From positions 3,086,802 through 3,150,801 of the forward strand of contig CAJINV010000012.1 of NCBI GenBank assembly GCA_905178155.1: a stretch of DNA of 64,000 nucleotides. The letters run 5' to 3'. Numbering within the stretch: the first letter of the stretch is position 1; each line of letters opens with the position of its first letter. Below are positions 1 to 9,791 of the stretch, piece after piece. This stretch comes from Amoebophrya sp. A120. Lineage: Eukaryota > Sar > Dinophyceae > Syndiniales > Amoebophryaceae. Position numbers and translations under genes: made by a program. The notes under the pieces were generated by a model. It had not been told where the DNA came from. It saw only the letters and a program-made list of their open reading frames with translations, and made no database searches.

Positions 1-2112
1 ACGTGGAAAATGTGTTTTACTACGGGTACGTCGTCCCCTTCGTCGATTTGGCGGTTTTCGTCGGCGAAGCGAGCTACTTCTGGAGCCTGTACTGGAGCAA
101 AAAATTGGAGGACAGCGCCATCGAGTTCTATGACCAGTCCGTGTCGAATTTCCACCTGTTGGTGAAAAAATCCGAGTTCTGGTTCCGCACGTTCGTCAAG
201 GACCTGTTTTTCGACGAAAAATTTTACCTGAAACTGCTCTTGCAGGACTACTTCAGCACGAAAGAATCTGCTACTTCTCCCGCGAACAAAATACGCGGCG
301 GGGGAGTAGAGGGAAGTAAAACCAATGTCGTGATGAAGAACGGGCACGAGATGGCCAAGCTGTGGATCCAGAAGCACCTGAACCTGGACGTGACCTCGCG
401 GGAGTATTTTTTGCAGGTGAAAAAGGAGGAGGAAATCTTGCAGAAGAAGCTATAACCCGCTCAGGCGTTACAATCTCAAGCGTTACAATAGAATTTGGAA
501 ATCTGTGATGCAAGAAGTGCATAATCCAGGCAGCCAAGTCCGATGTGACTGCGCATGACAAGTTCCGGAGTCCCAAACCGCACTACAATCTGCCGAAATT
601 TGTGTTGCAGAAAGTGGAATGGTCTGCGAGTCTGTCATGCTCACTATGCAAGACAAATTCCAGATTCGATTGTAACGTTTGAGATTGTAATGTTTGAGCA
701 GGTCATAGAAGCAGGAGCAAGAAGAAATCAAGCGGAAACTCGCGGAGGAGCATATCACGAGGAAAAATCCCCCCCTCCCCATATCAAAGGGAAGTTTCTG
801 ATGCTGGATTTGCGTATACAAATCAGGTTTGTCTTGCAGTAGAGGACAGCAGGCTCCTGCCAAGCCTGAGTAGAGAGCTTTTGGCCTAGGCGCTTAGCAT
901 GAGAAACGTCTATGCTGTAGGCCCAACAGCATCACAAACGGCCTGCATAATGCGGCAGAGCCTGCGGAGTTGTCTTCTTGCAGGACAGACGTGATTTGTG
1001 GTCTCAAATCAGCAAGACAAATCTCCGGAAACATACCTTTTCGATGTGGGGAGTGGGGATTTTTCCTCTCAATAGAACAGGTGAAGGAAATGGAACGCGA
1101 GGCCCGGGCCGCCAAGGAAAAAGCGGAAAAGGAGCGGGCCGAGCTGTGCGAGAACAGCTTTATCAAGGGCGAAAACGGGGAAATCTTGCCCAACACGGCG
1201 TGCCACGAGTTTCAGTTCCCGAGTGACGCGGTGGAAGTAGCGGAAAGTATTGCAACGGGAAGCGCAACAAGCATTAACTCAACGGCTGGTGGAAGCACTA
1301 CCGCTGCTTCCACGGGGGAAAACAGCAACAGCACAGCAACGGCTTCTTCAGAAAGAAAGACCGAGGCGTCGTCGTCGTCGACGCAACAGTTGCAACAGGA
1401 TCAAATCATACCCGTCGAGTTGGATGTGCATGCGAAGCGGGCTATCCTGAGGAAAAACGTCCCCACCCCATAGTCAAGATGGGAATCTCGCAACACAAAT
1501 CGAGAAGTTTTGGGAGTCAAGCATGACAAGTTCCTCTCTGTAGTGTAGTGCAGTTTAGCAAGTACAGCCGCAACACATATCCATCTAGTCAGCTTGTTTA
1601 CAGCATTACAAAGTCCAAAACACGATTGGAAATGCCTCGCATGGGGATGCGCATTACAAATCTTCCTGTAACTGCAAATCTGCATGACAAGTATGGGGTG
1701 GGGACGTTTTTACTCAGCATACGGGCCGAGGGCTTTCTGGACACGGATTTCGCAAAATACGACAAGGACCCGTCTGCAGTGGACGGCATTTCGCAGTTGG
1801 AGTGGTATTATAGGAATCCTTGTTTGACATGCACTACAAATCCACTTGATTAAGTATTGTCTTTCCTTTCTTTGCATACAAAATGCCTGGACATGTAGTT
1901 CGAGAATCTTGAGTCTTCCATAGCTCCTCGCTGCCTGTGAAGATGCATAAAATTCAGCAGTGCACAAATGAAAATCCCTCAGGTTCTACTTTCTGTTCAC
2001 CGAGCCCTACAGCCTCCAGGCGCTGTTTTACACCACCACCATGGACAAAGTCTTGGTCTACAGTTCGATTTTGGTCCCCACCTTTCTGTTCTTCAGCTTC
2101 CTGGCCGGGTAA
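1..2112 (+). CDS. Unknown membrane protein with coiled coil, 5' end outside window
   Basis: The frame is already open at base 3, so the start lies upstream. Exons read as about 3-451, 708-753, 1075-1443, 1722-1804 and 1983-2112. The visible protein begins with a hydrophobic stretch (VVPFVDLAVFVGEA), then aromatic/charged sequence. A K/E/Q-rich coiled coil follows that becomes continuous only when the introns at 452 and 754 are removed (ILQKKL joins KQEQEEIKRKLAEEH, then EQVKEMEREARAAKEKAEK). Next comes a Ser/Thr low-complexity linker and a C-terminal hydrophobic helix (VLVYSSILVPTFLFFSFLAG) ending at TAA. The last intron, 1805-1982, is a normal GTATTA...CAG intron. The stop overlaps a good donor (GG|GTAAGAG), so the gene could continue downstream. 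I do not recognise the family. Coding status is strong; function unknown. Confidence 0.7.
452..707 (+). mobile_element. Introner, family E
   Basis: The inverted ends read roughly GCTCAGGCGTTACAATCTCA on the left and its complement (GAGATTGTAATGTTTGAGCA) on the right. Cutting CT|ATA...CATA|G joins the coiled-coil reading frame without a stop. Confidence 0.8.
754..1074 (+). mobile_element. Introner, family C
   Basis: The left end carries GGAAAAATCCCCCCCTCCCC and the right end GGGGATTTTTCCT, with ATC/ATA termini. The join reads EEH|EQVKEME, preserving the coiled coil. Confidence 0.82.
1444..1721 (+). mobile_element. Introner, family B
   Basis: The ends are ATCCTGAGG-AAAAACGTCCCCACCCCA and TGGGGTGGGGACGTTTTTACT-CAGCATA. 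The join reads KRA|RAEGFLD. Confidence 0.85.
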
Positions 2113-2921
2113 GAGTCGACGTCTTGTCTGCGTTTGTCAAGAAGCTGATTGAAGATGTACGACAAACTGATAAAAATGGGGAACGAATGCTAGATTTGCA
2201 TGCCGAATGGAATTAGAATGTAAATACAAATTGGAAAATGATGAAGATTCAACCTGTATTGTAAAAAACTACGAGTAATAAGGAACGCGCTCTTCTCATT
2301 CTCTCATGCTGATTTCTTTGATAGTACACCATTTTCAATTCGTCAATCGCGACGACAAAGTCAGCTCTTGATAATTAGTAAAAAATCGCACCACACGACC
2401 GGAGCTACTTACTTCTTTACTGGCACCAACCGAGCTACTGGCACCAACAATGCTGCCGTTTTGTGTTATGATGTTCTGTGTGATGGTCGCTGAAAATTTG
2501 GTATTTCTGAAGGGCATTCCTGGCTGTGGTTTGCACGAGGTGTTGGGTAGTAGTACCACATGGGAGAACAAGCGGTGGTCACAGTCAGCTACTAACTTGG
2601 AAAGGAGCGTGGTGGCAGCGGGTGATGTGGAGTACGTTGTTGTTTGCTTTATAGCAGGGGCAGCAGCGACAAAAAACTCGCTCCTGCGCCGCGCATGGAT
2701 CACAAGAGAGAACAAGAGAGCTGTCAATTCTGATCGAGGTGTAGTACAAGCGCGAGAGAGATGTCTAGATACATGTGCCTACACCTAGTCATAAGGCCAC
2801 CTGTCAAAGTTGTGCAACCACAAACGTTATCCACAATATCATCTTCCTAGCCTCGTCGGTCCGTCTTTCGAAAATTGTATCAAAAGCTCCCTACGACCAC
2901 CATCTTCACATTTTACACAAA
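2113..2921 (+). other. Spacer between the membrane gene and the ion channel
   Basis: About 0.8 kb with no convincing exon. An open frame at 2450-2788 has no family resemblance and poor codon bias compared with neighbouring exons. The 3' part should contain the 5' leader of the channel gene. No introner is seen here. Confidence 0.4.
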
Positions 2922-5776
2922 ATGCCTCCTGCTCCCGAGCGGGTCGAGACCGAAGATGTTTCGCCCCCGATTTCTCCGCAGAGCTCGATTTCCCGCGAAA
3001 TCTCGGGCAGTTTCGGGATTTCGCCCCGTGCGGCTAACGTGTTTCGCCGAAGGGCGACTTTTATGCATGGCAAATATGTCTGGGTCTGAAAGGATGTAAC
3101 TTGTGATGCTGCATTTGGATACTGCAAAAATCTGTACTGCATGAACAGCAAAAGATGCTCAGTTTTTGCCACGGCGAAAGGGCATTTCTCATGCGTTATA
3201 GGCATCAGGAAGGCCTCACAAAATCTGTGATGCTAGAGCATGCATCACAGAAGTCAGGAGTCCTGCAAAATGTGCATGACAAAGCTTGCATCCTTCCAGA
3301 CCCAGACATATTTGCATTCGATAACTTTGATCCACGAGACCCGGGCGCAGAAATCTTGGGTCGATTGGTGCCGGTACAAGGGGCGGGAAAAGATTGAGCG
3401 GTTTTTGGAAAGCGACCGCTACATGCAGACCTTCATGCTGGCCTGCGTGTTTCTTTCCACCGTGACATTCTGCTGGGAAACGATGGAGGACTACCAGGAG
3501 CGGTACAAGCTGTACTGGAAGTCGATGGAATTGTATGAAATGCAAATACTTATTTCTGGGCCTGGAAGATTGCCACGCTCGTCATGCATATTGTGCATGA
3601 CTCATGATGCCTGTAATGCATAACCTGGCATCACAGATTTTGAGAGGGCTTTCTGATGCGTATTCCGCATAAGGAATGCCCTGTCCGCGTAGCACAAAGT
3701 GGACTTCTTTTGCTGTTTATGCAATACACATTTTTTTGGAATCCGAAGGCAGCATCACAAGTTGCAATTTTCCAGACACCGACAACACATTTGCATTTCA
3801 TAAATTGGTTTTCGTCACGATTTTCACGATCGAATACCTCGCGCGGTTGACCGTCACCAGTAAACCCTACAGGGAATTCCTCCTCACCCCGCTGAACATT
3901 TTAGACGTCGTTTCCGTCGTGCCAACCTGGGTGTCATTGCTGGCCGAAGACGGGTATGGATTGCAAAAATGTCTGGGTCTGGAATATTGCAACTTGTCAT
4001 GCTGTCTTTGGATTCCCAAAAAATCTGTATTGCGTGACCAGCAACAGGAGCCCAGTTTGTGTTACGCGGAGAGGGCATTTCTCATGCGGAATAGGCATCA
4101 GGAAGCCCTCTAAAAATCTGTGATGCTAGATCATGCATTACATGCATCATGGACGACACAAAATATGCAACACAAATCTCAGAATCTTCCAGACCCAGAC
4201 ATTTTTGCATTTGATAACGGCTACTGGATCCACGACCAGCGCATCTTCCGGATTATGACCTGCTCAAACGTTACAATCTCAAACGCTACAATAGAGTCTG
4301 GGTTTTGTATTGCATGATGAGCATGACAGACTCGGACAGCATTCCACTTTCTGCAATACAAATTTCGCCAGATTGTAGGGGGGATTGGGGCTCCAGAACT
4401 TGTCATGCGCAATCCTATGAGAGTTGGCTAGATAATGCACTTCCTGCAACACAAATTCCAGACTTTACTGCAACGTTTGAGATTGTAATGCCTGAGCGGG
4501 GTATACGGATTTTCCGGCTCTTCTGGGTGTTCAAGTTCGGAAGACATTCCACCGAAATGAACTACATTGTCACGGGCATGATCGTATCAAATACCACTAT
4601 GTCTGGGTCTGGAAGAGTGCAGACATTTGTGATGCAATTTTTGCGTGACGCAAATCGTTGGGCATGCAAGCCCTAGCATCACAGGTTTATTCGAGCAGGT
4701 ATTCCAATTCCTAATCCGCATGACAAATCCCTCCTCCTGTGACAAGAAGTGGAGCCTTTTGTTGGCCATGCATGACAGATTCTGGCATGATGTAAAATTG
4801 GCATCACAAATTCCATTTTTTCCAGACCCAGACATATTAATTTGCAGTGGATAGATCGAGAGCAGGACGTCCTTCTTGCTGTTGTCCACGTTTCTGGTCT
4901 TGGCACTGGTACGTTGTTGATCGACAAGTTTGAAAGTTTTTTGTCATGCTTGTCGTGCTTGACTTGCATCTTTTATCATGCGGAATTGATATTATCACGC
5001 GCACTATCCACTTCTACCAAGGTTTTCTTCTCCTATCTCATGTTTTCCGTCGAACGAGGCGAGTGGGACGAAGCCCGAGGCTGTTTTGCCCGCGCGGACG
5101 AGCCCCACTACAGCGGTTGCAGTCCCTATGCGGACGTGCCAACCGCGATCTACTGGGCAATAACGACGGTGACGACGGTCGGGTACGGGGATACCTACCC
5201 GATCACCGCTTGGGGCAAGCTGGTAACGGGCGCTTGCATGGTGTGCGGGATTTTCTGTGTCGCCTGTCCAACAACCGTGCTCGGAGTGGAGTTTGGAAGT
5301 ATTTGTGTTGCGCTGTGTGCAATAAAACGGTGTTTTGTCATGCGAATTAACGCAAGAACGACGAAAATTTTGATTTCATTGACAACAGAATTAGCATCAA
5401 ATGATGAAATTTTCACCTCCCAGACCTCTTCAACCTGACGAAGCTGGAAGCCCGGCGCAAGGTTGCGAGAGGGGAGATGGTGAACATGACAAAAGAGGAG
5501 CTGGAGCTGATCGGTCTGTTGAAGAAGCTCGGGAAGGCGCGGGGCAGCATGGAGAAGAAGGTGATGTTGATTCGGCAAATTTTGCAAAAGGATGTCTCGA
5601 CGAGTCAGACGACGTCTTCGCGTAGGAAGGGGAGTTCTGAAATCGACAACCACGCCGCGAAATTACTAAGCAGTGACTCCGCGGAAGTGATGGACCAATA
5701 CGAAGATTTTTTGTGTCGGACTGTGGAGAATGGGAGGATAGAGTCGGCGCTGAGAGTGGCGCTGGATAAGGATTGA
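2922..5776 (+). CDS. Voltage-gated potassium channel, six transmembrane segments
   Basis: Plasma-membrane K+ channel subunit of about 437 residues, expected to act as a tetramer. Exons: 2922-3062, 3324-3534, 3803-3955, 4217-4257, 4506-4585, 4854-4908, 5022-5298, 5424-5776. After a Ser/Pro-rich N-terminus of about 47 residues come S1 (MLACVFLSTVTFCW), S2 (VFVTIFTIEYLARL) and S3 (NILDVVSVVPTWVSL). The S4 voltage sensor is split by an intron and reads FRIMRIFRLFWVFKF, basic about every third position. Then S5 (SFLLLSTFLVLALVFFSYL), the pore loop with the K+ filter TVGYGD, and S6 ending CPTTVLGVEFGNLF. A cytoplasmic tail of about 115 mostly charged residues follows, with no cyclic-nucleotide domain seen. 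Introns 4909-5021 and 5299-5423 are GT-AG; the other five are introners. Start chosen at the first ATG of the frame. Confidence 0.9.
3063..3323 (+). mobile_element. Introner, family A, forward orientation
   Basis: The ends are GGCAAATATGTCTGGGTCTG and CCAGACCCAGACATATTTGC. There is no GT at the left boundary and no AG at the right. Removing ATG...GATA joins RRATF to TLIHETRAQ. Confidence 0.87.
3535..3802 (+). mobile_element. Introner, family A, reverse orientation
   Basis: The interior is the reverse complement of the element at 3063 (AATGCCCTGTCCGCGTAGC). Cutting T|AT...ATA| would give TAA here, so the frame needs TAT|...CAT|A, reading SMELY|KLVFVTIF. Confidence 0.87.
3956..4216 (+). mobile_element. 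Introner, family A, forward orientation
   Basis: Near-identical interior to 3063. It lies between S3 and S4 of the channel; either boundary rule keeps the frame (DGY then GYWIHDQ). Confidence 0.87.
4258..4505 (+). mobile_element. Introner, family E, inside the S4 helix
   Basis: The ends are ACCTGCTCAAACGTTACAAT and ATTGTAATGCCTGAGCGGGG-TATA. Removing it after ATG gives RIFRIM|RIFRLFW, which restores the arginine periodicity of the voltage sensor; this is the best boundary evidence in the window. Confidence 0.85.
4586..4853 (+). mobile_element. Introner, family A
   Basis: Flanked by G on both sides, so it can also be read as GTATCA...GATAG (GT-AG). The join gives TGMI then ESRTSFLLL, entering S5. 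Confidence 0.85.
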
Positions 5777-6219
5777 GGTTGGTAGCGGTGGGGTGTTATC
5801 AGTGAAATCCAGGAAATATGCGACGCCCGTCTTTTTATCGTTTTCTTTTCCTCTTGTTTCACCACAAGAACGATCGAGTTTATATCAACTCGAAGGATTT
5901 TGGGATCGCGAGGAGACTAAGGAAGTATTTTCTCATATCGATGACTGGGTCGTATGGGCTCCAGGTCCCACTGATAAGCGTTTTCAAAAGCGTTCAGCAC
6001 ACAGTAGCACTTTGCTACTTTGCAGTGGTAAATTCAATTGCGTTCCATAATGGTAAAAGGTTCGGAAAAGAGTCGCCTGAAACCTTGCGAGCGGTCACTT
6101 CGAGTGAGACTGAGAGGCGCGCTGCCACTGTTGATGGTGATCAAAAGTAAGATGCTTCGTGTCACAATGCGCATTCTATCCCGGCAGGATTCGTCAGTTT
6201 CTCTGTTCTGCGGGATAGA
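5777..6219 (+). other. Spacer upstream of the first integrase-repeat gene
   Basis: An open frame of 110 codons at 5818-6150 starts with a hydrophobic segment, but no family is recognised and its codon bias is weak. A 14-base inverted repeat, GCATTCTATCCCGC at 6170-6183 and GCGGGATAGAATGC at 6210-6223, lies just before the start codon of the next gene. Confidence 0.35.
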
Positions 6220-7590
6220 ATGCTGAAGCGGGGCGCTCCGGCGCGCGCTCTGTCGGGCGGTAGAGAGTTTTTGGACTATGCGGGCTTTTGCGACTACGTC
6301 CGACCCCTGCAGTTTTCGTCCGTGCGACAATACAAGGATTGGGTTCATACAGACGCGCGACCGCCAACTGTACCAGTGTGTCCACATATTATGTACAAGA
6401 ATACCGGCTGGACTTCGTGGACAAAGGCCCTCGGGTATGAACGCGAGAAGCACTACAACCGGTTTCGGGAAGTACGTGACTTGCAGCGGTCACGGACGAT
6501 GACCCGGAGCCGTGGCGCAACGACGAACGGCATCGCACTGCAGCAATTTTGCGATGCGATCAAAAGCAAATCCGGCGACTACGACTTCCTGTGGCTGCGT
6601 GGCGGCCGACTGGGATTGCTCTTCCGTCAGCGAGAAGCGGTAGCAGATAAGTGGTGCGCGATTCAAGTCAGGACGGCCGAAGTGCGACGCGAATCAGTCC
6701 ACAAGAAAATGGAGTTCCGATTTCACGATGTTGGCCTGGCTGGGCGCGGTACCGAAATCGGAGTCCTCACGGCGTGTGCGAAAGAAGGGAAAATGCAACT
6801 GCAATCCTACAGCGACATAGAACGAGAAGCATCACACCGAACCCGATTTTACCTCTGGTTGCCCGAGCTGCGCGCGGTCAATGTAAGTGAAATGTTAGGC
6901 ACGCTAGACGAAATGTGGAGCACACTGCCGCGGTTGCCAAGCGCCCATTGGATAAATCTTTCCCTGCAGAACACGCGACTTCGGCTCTCCGCGGTTTTGT
7001 TGTCACAGGTGGTGCAGCATCTGTACATTCCGAGCGCCCTGGAGCTACGCTTCGTGTGTCATCGTGGTGACTTTAATTCCTACGACGCAATCGTGGGGTC
7101 CGCACGAATGATACACCGCACGGCGTGTCTTCTTCCGGGAGATAGCGGTAAAGTGAAGGTCAAGCTAACCCACCCCGTCACCACGGACGCGAACGTTCTC
7201 GAGTCGTTCACCTTAGACAGGAGCGATCCCTTCGATTTTCTGACAGTCTTCGTACGGGAAGGAGACCTGCTCGTCGGGCTTTTCCTTCTGCCGAAGAGTG
7301 CACTCGATGCTGCGGGCGTGCTGTCGCGAAGTCGTGCAGGGGGTCAGTCGTGCGTTGTCCTGAGTCCGCCCGGTAGCCGGCCGACTTTGCCCAAAATCGC
7401 CAAGGTTGTCCCGGACGAGGAGAAGTTTTATATCGATGTTGCAACAGAAAACGCAGCTCCAGCACGAAAAGCTGAAGCAGTGAACCAATTCAAGCGGATC
7501 ATGCAGGAATTTGGCAGTGATCTCGCACAATTGGCATCCGCCGACTCTAGGGAAGATAGCAATCCGGCTTCGACATTCATTTCCGAGTGA
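6220..7590 (+). CDS. Intronless protein with phage-integrase-repeat-like motif, paralogue 1
   Basis: 456 residues in one open frame. Residues 18-72 match the integrase repeat unit (INT_rpt) pattern: FCDYVR, then QYKDWV, P..P..P spacing, YKNTGWTSWTKALGY. A middle region (about 119-155) reads DYDFLWLRGG...LGLLFRQ...WCAIQVRTA. This resembles the core of PD-(D/E)XK nuclease-like folds, but positions usually D and K appear as G and R, so activity is doubtful (inference). A third conserved block near residue 335 reads DPFDFLTVF...GLFLLPKSAL. It is clearly related along its full length to the gene at 8085. Absence of introns contrasts with every long neighbour and suggests late acquisition or passage through mRNA. 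Such repeats are known from large DNA viruses and protist genomes. Function unknown. Confidence 0.85.
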   Translation: MLKRGAPARALSGGREFLDYAGFCDYVRPLQFSSVRQYKDWVHTDARPPTVPVCPHIMYKNTGWTSWTKALGYEREKHYNRFREVRDLQRSRTMTRSRGATTNGIALQQFCDAIKSKSGDYDFLWLRGGRLGLLFRQREAVADKWCAIQVRTAEVRRESVHKKMEFRFHDVGLAGRGTEIGVLTACAKEGKMQLQSYSDIEREASHRTRFYLWLPELRAVNVSEMLGTLDEMWSTLPRLPSAHWINLSLQNTRLRLSAVLLSQVVQHLYIPSALELRFVCHRGDFNSYDAIVGSARMIHRTACLLPGDSGKVKVKLTHPVTTDANVLESFTLDRSDPFDFLTVFVREGDLLVGLFLLPKSALDAAGVLSRSRAGGQSCVVLSPPGSRPTLPKIAKVVPDEEKFYIDVATENAAPARKAEAVNQFKRIMQEFGSDLAQLASADSREDSNPASTFISE

Positions 7591-8084
7591 AAATTCAACG
7601 TCTGAACTTGATCAATTACCTCGCCCCAAAAATGAGGAACGAACGCTGCGCGGATTTGCAGTGCCGGCTTCCATTCGGATTGCGTGAGGCGATGACTGTA
7701 GCACGCCAAGGATTTATGTGCTGCGGAGCGGCTTTCCGTGATTGTGGCGGAATAGGGAATGTGACATTCTACATACGAGAGCGGGCGTATCCGTACACAC
7801 ACATCAAAAATACTTTCTAATTCGATCTATGCAACAGTAGCAACGTTTGAGAAGTATCACTGAAACTAATAGACAACTCATCGAATCATATCATCCTGCC
7901 TCGCTTTTTGCCGGTCCTCATGATGGTGTTGGAGGTCAGTTACTTACGTCGGGGTCAGCAAACATGAGAGGAGGGAGAATGCACTGCTCCTGTGCAAATA
8001 CCTGGGTGTGGTCCAAATAGTTTTAAATCGATACCTGTCACCAGCTGAGAGCACCAGGAGAGCTGAAGCTCCGCGCCAAACAAG
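7591..8084 (+). other. Spacer between the two paralogues
   Basis: About 0.5 kb, with no gene or introner seen. The open frame at 7587-7820 shows no recognisable motif. Confidence 0.5.
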
Positions 8085-9443
8085 ATGTTCAAGCGTTTTT
8101 CTCCGTTGCTTGGCCGAGGGCGTCCCAAATGCGCAGACTTCTTGGAATTCGGTGGATTTTGCGAGTACGTCCGGGAGTTGAAATTCCGCGACGTTCTTCA
8201 GTACCAGAACTGGGTCCGCCACGGGTCGTGCCCGAAAATGATACCGCACTGTCCGGACAAAGTGTACAAAGACCGTGGTTGGGTGTCGTGGAGGCACGCG
8301 CTGGGGTATACTCACGAATGCAAGCACAATAAAGTGCAAGACTTCGACGAGTTGCCGCGCGCCGAGACCCTCTGGCGCGGTCGCGGAATGACAAATAATC
8401 GCGTAGCGCAGGAACAGTTTTACAAGCAGATCACCGGCGCAACTTCTGACTTTGAGTTCCTGTGGGTTCGAGGTGGTCTTGCCGGCCTGCTTTTTCGCCG
8501 CACCGGCGCGCCCGACAAAAGATGGTGCGCGATTCAAGTTCGAACGGCGGAGTGTCGGCGGAAAGCACCTTCGGGGGAGATGAAGTTCCGGCTAGTGGAC
8601 GTTGGCGTTCCCGCTACCGACGCAGGAATCCTCGTGGTTGCTCCAAGTGAAAACAAGATGCAGCTCTTTGCCCATTCCGAACTGGAAGCGTGCTGCGAGA
8701 GCAAGACCACAGCGTGCCGAAATTCGATCTGGATGTCGGATATTGCAACAGCGAGTACATGTGACTTGACACGGAATCTGTTTGGACTTTGGGATGTACT
8801 GCCACGATTCGAGTGCGCAGAGTGGATGAGAATTCTGGTCCGCAGTCGGCTGCACCGGTTGCACGCTCTTGTCATTCCGCAGCTGATCGACAGGCTGTAC
8901 AAGCCCAGCGGTCTCCCGTACAGCTTCGTCACGAAATGGGGCAAGTTGAACGCTTCGGACATGATCGTTGGTCCGGCACGCATGTTGCATCGAACGGGCG
9001 TCCACACACGACAGCGAGACGGAAGAATCAAAGTCAAGGCCACGGCAGAAGTGAAAACGGATACGAAAGAGGTGCAGCGATTTACACTGGACACCGGGGA
9101 TCCATTCGATTATCTTGTTGTTCCGGTCCACGTGGACGAAGTCGTCCGTGGCGTCTACGCTTTGCCAAAAGTGGCTCTGGCTTCCGCGAACGTTCTGTCG
9201 CGCAATCGAGTTGGAGGACGGTCCGCATTTACGCTGTACCCCCCTGGATGTGGATCGGATCGGCGAGTGCAGTACCGGGCTATCCCCGGCGAAGAACGGT
9301 TTTACGTGGACATGTCGTCTTCTGGTGTTGAGGTGGAGAAGTTTGCGGGTTTGTTGCGAGACCACAGCGACAGCACTACTGGTGCGTCCGCTTGTCCGGA
9401 GACGCCTTTTGAAGATTCTTCCCAAGACAAAAATGATGAGTAG
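8085..9443 (+). CDS. Intronless protein with phage-integrase-repeat-like motif, paralogue 2
   Basis: 452 residues, collinear with the gene at 6220. It has the same N-terminal unit (FCEYVRELKFRDVLQYQNWV, then YKDRGWVSWRHALGY), the same middle block (DFEFLWVRGGLAGLLFRRTG then WCAIQVRTAECRR), the shared VGPARMLHRT block and the same C-terminal block (DPFDYLVVP...VYALPKVAL). The putative nuclease positions are again G and R instead of D and K, so the change predates the duplication or is a true family feature. The tail is short and acidic (SSQDKNDE). Start chosen at the ATG aligned with that of paralogue 1 (MFKRF against MLKRG). Direct tandem order and equal length point to local duplication. Confidence 0.85.
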   Translation: MFKRFSPLLGRGRPKCADFLEFGGFCEYVRELKFRDVLQYQNWVRHGSCPKMIPHCPDKVYKDRGWVSWRHALGYTHECKHNKVQDFDELPRAETLWRGRGMTNNRVAQEQFYKQITGATSDFEFLWVRGGLAGLLFRRTGAPDKRWCAIQVRTAECRRKAPSGEMKFRLVDVGVPATDAGILVVAPSENKMQLFAHSELEACCESKTTACRNSIWMSDIATASTCDLTRNLFGLWDVLPRFECAEWMRILVRSRLHRLHALVIPQLIDRLYKPSGLPYSFVTKWGKLNASDMIVGPARMLHRTGVHTRQRDGRIKVKATAEVKTDTKEVQRFTLDTGDPFDYLVVPVHVDEVVRGVYALPKVALASANVLSRNRVGGRSAFTLYPPGCGSDRRVQYRAIPGEERFYVDMSSSGVEVEKFAGLLRDHSDSTTGASACPETPFEDSSQDKNDE

Positions 9444-9791
9444 ATGAGACTTCTAACGGTCGCAGTGCAATGAATTCGCGGAATATCATCGGCCTGGAAA
9501 AAACCGGAACTTGCTTTCTCCATCTGGCCGCAATTATAGAGGAGAGTGTTTATTTTTAGAGTCGCCGTCGAGTGAAATTAGAACGGTATTTAAGAATTCC
9601 ATGAATGGTACTAGATACACGCACCGCTGAACGATTCGCCCGTTGTCAACTGCACAAAGCATTATGCACTACTCATAGCCTGTGTTACAGCGTACTATTA
9701 CAGAATGATGTTGACCTTTTGATGCAAAATCTCGAATGCATGCGGCGTTGTAAACTTCTTTGCTAGAAGAAAGCCAAGCCCTTGCGCCATT
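9444..9791 (+). other. Spacer upstream of the RND transporter
   Basis: About 350 bases with no exon or introner recognised; expected to hold the 5' leader of the transporter gene. Confidence 0.4.

Noticed and set aside
271-576. Minus-strand frames opposite coding exons
   Set aside because: Shadows of the + strand exons and introner arms; the many such frames across the window were discarded for the same reason.
5818-6150. 110-codon frame beginning MRRPSFYRFLFLLFHHK
   Set aside because: Hydrophobic start could be a leader, but there is no family match, codon bias is weak and no introner or splice support exists; left as spacer.
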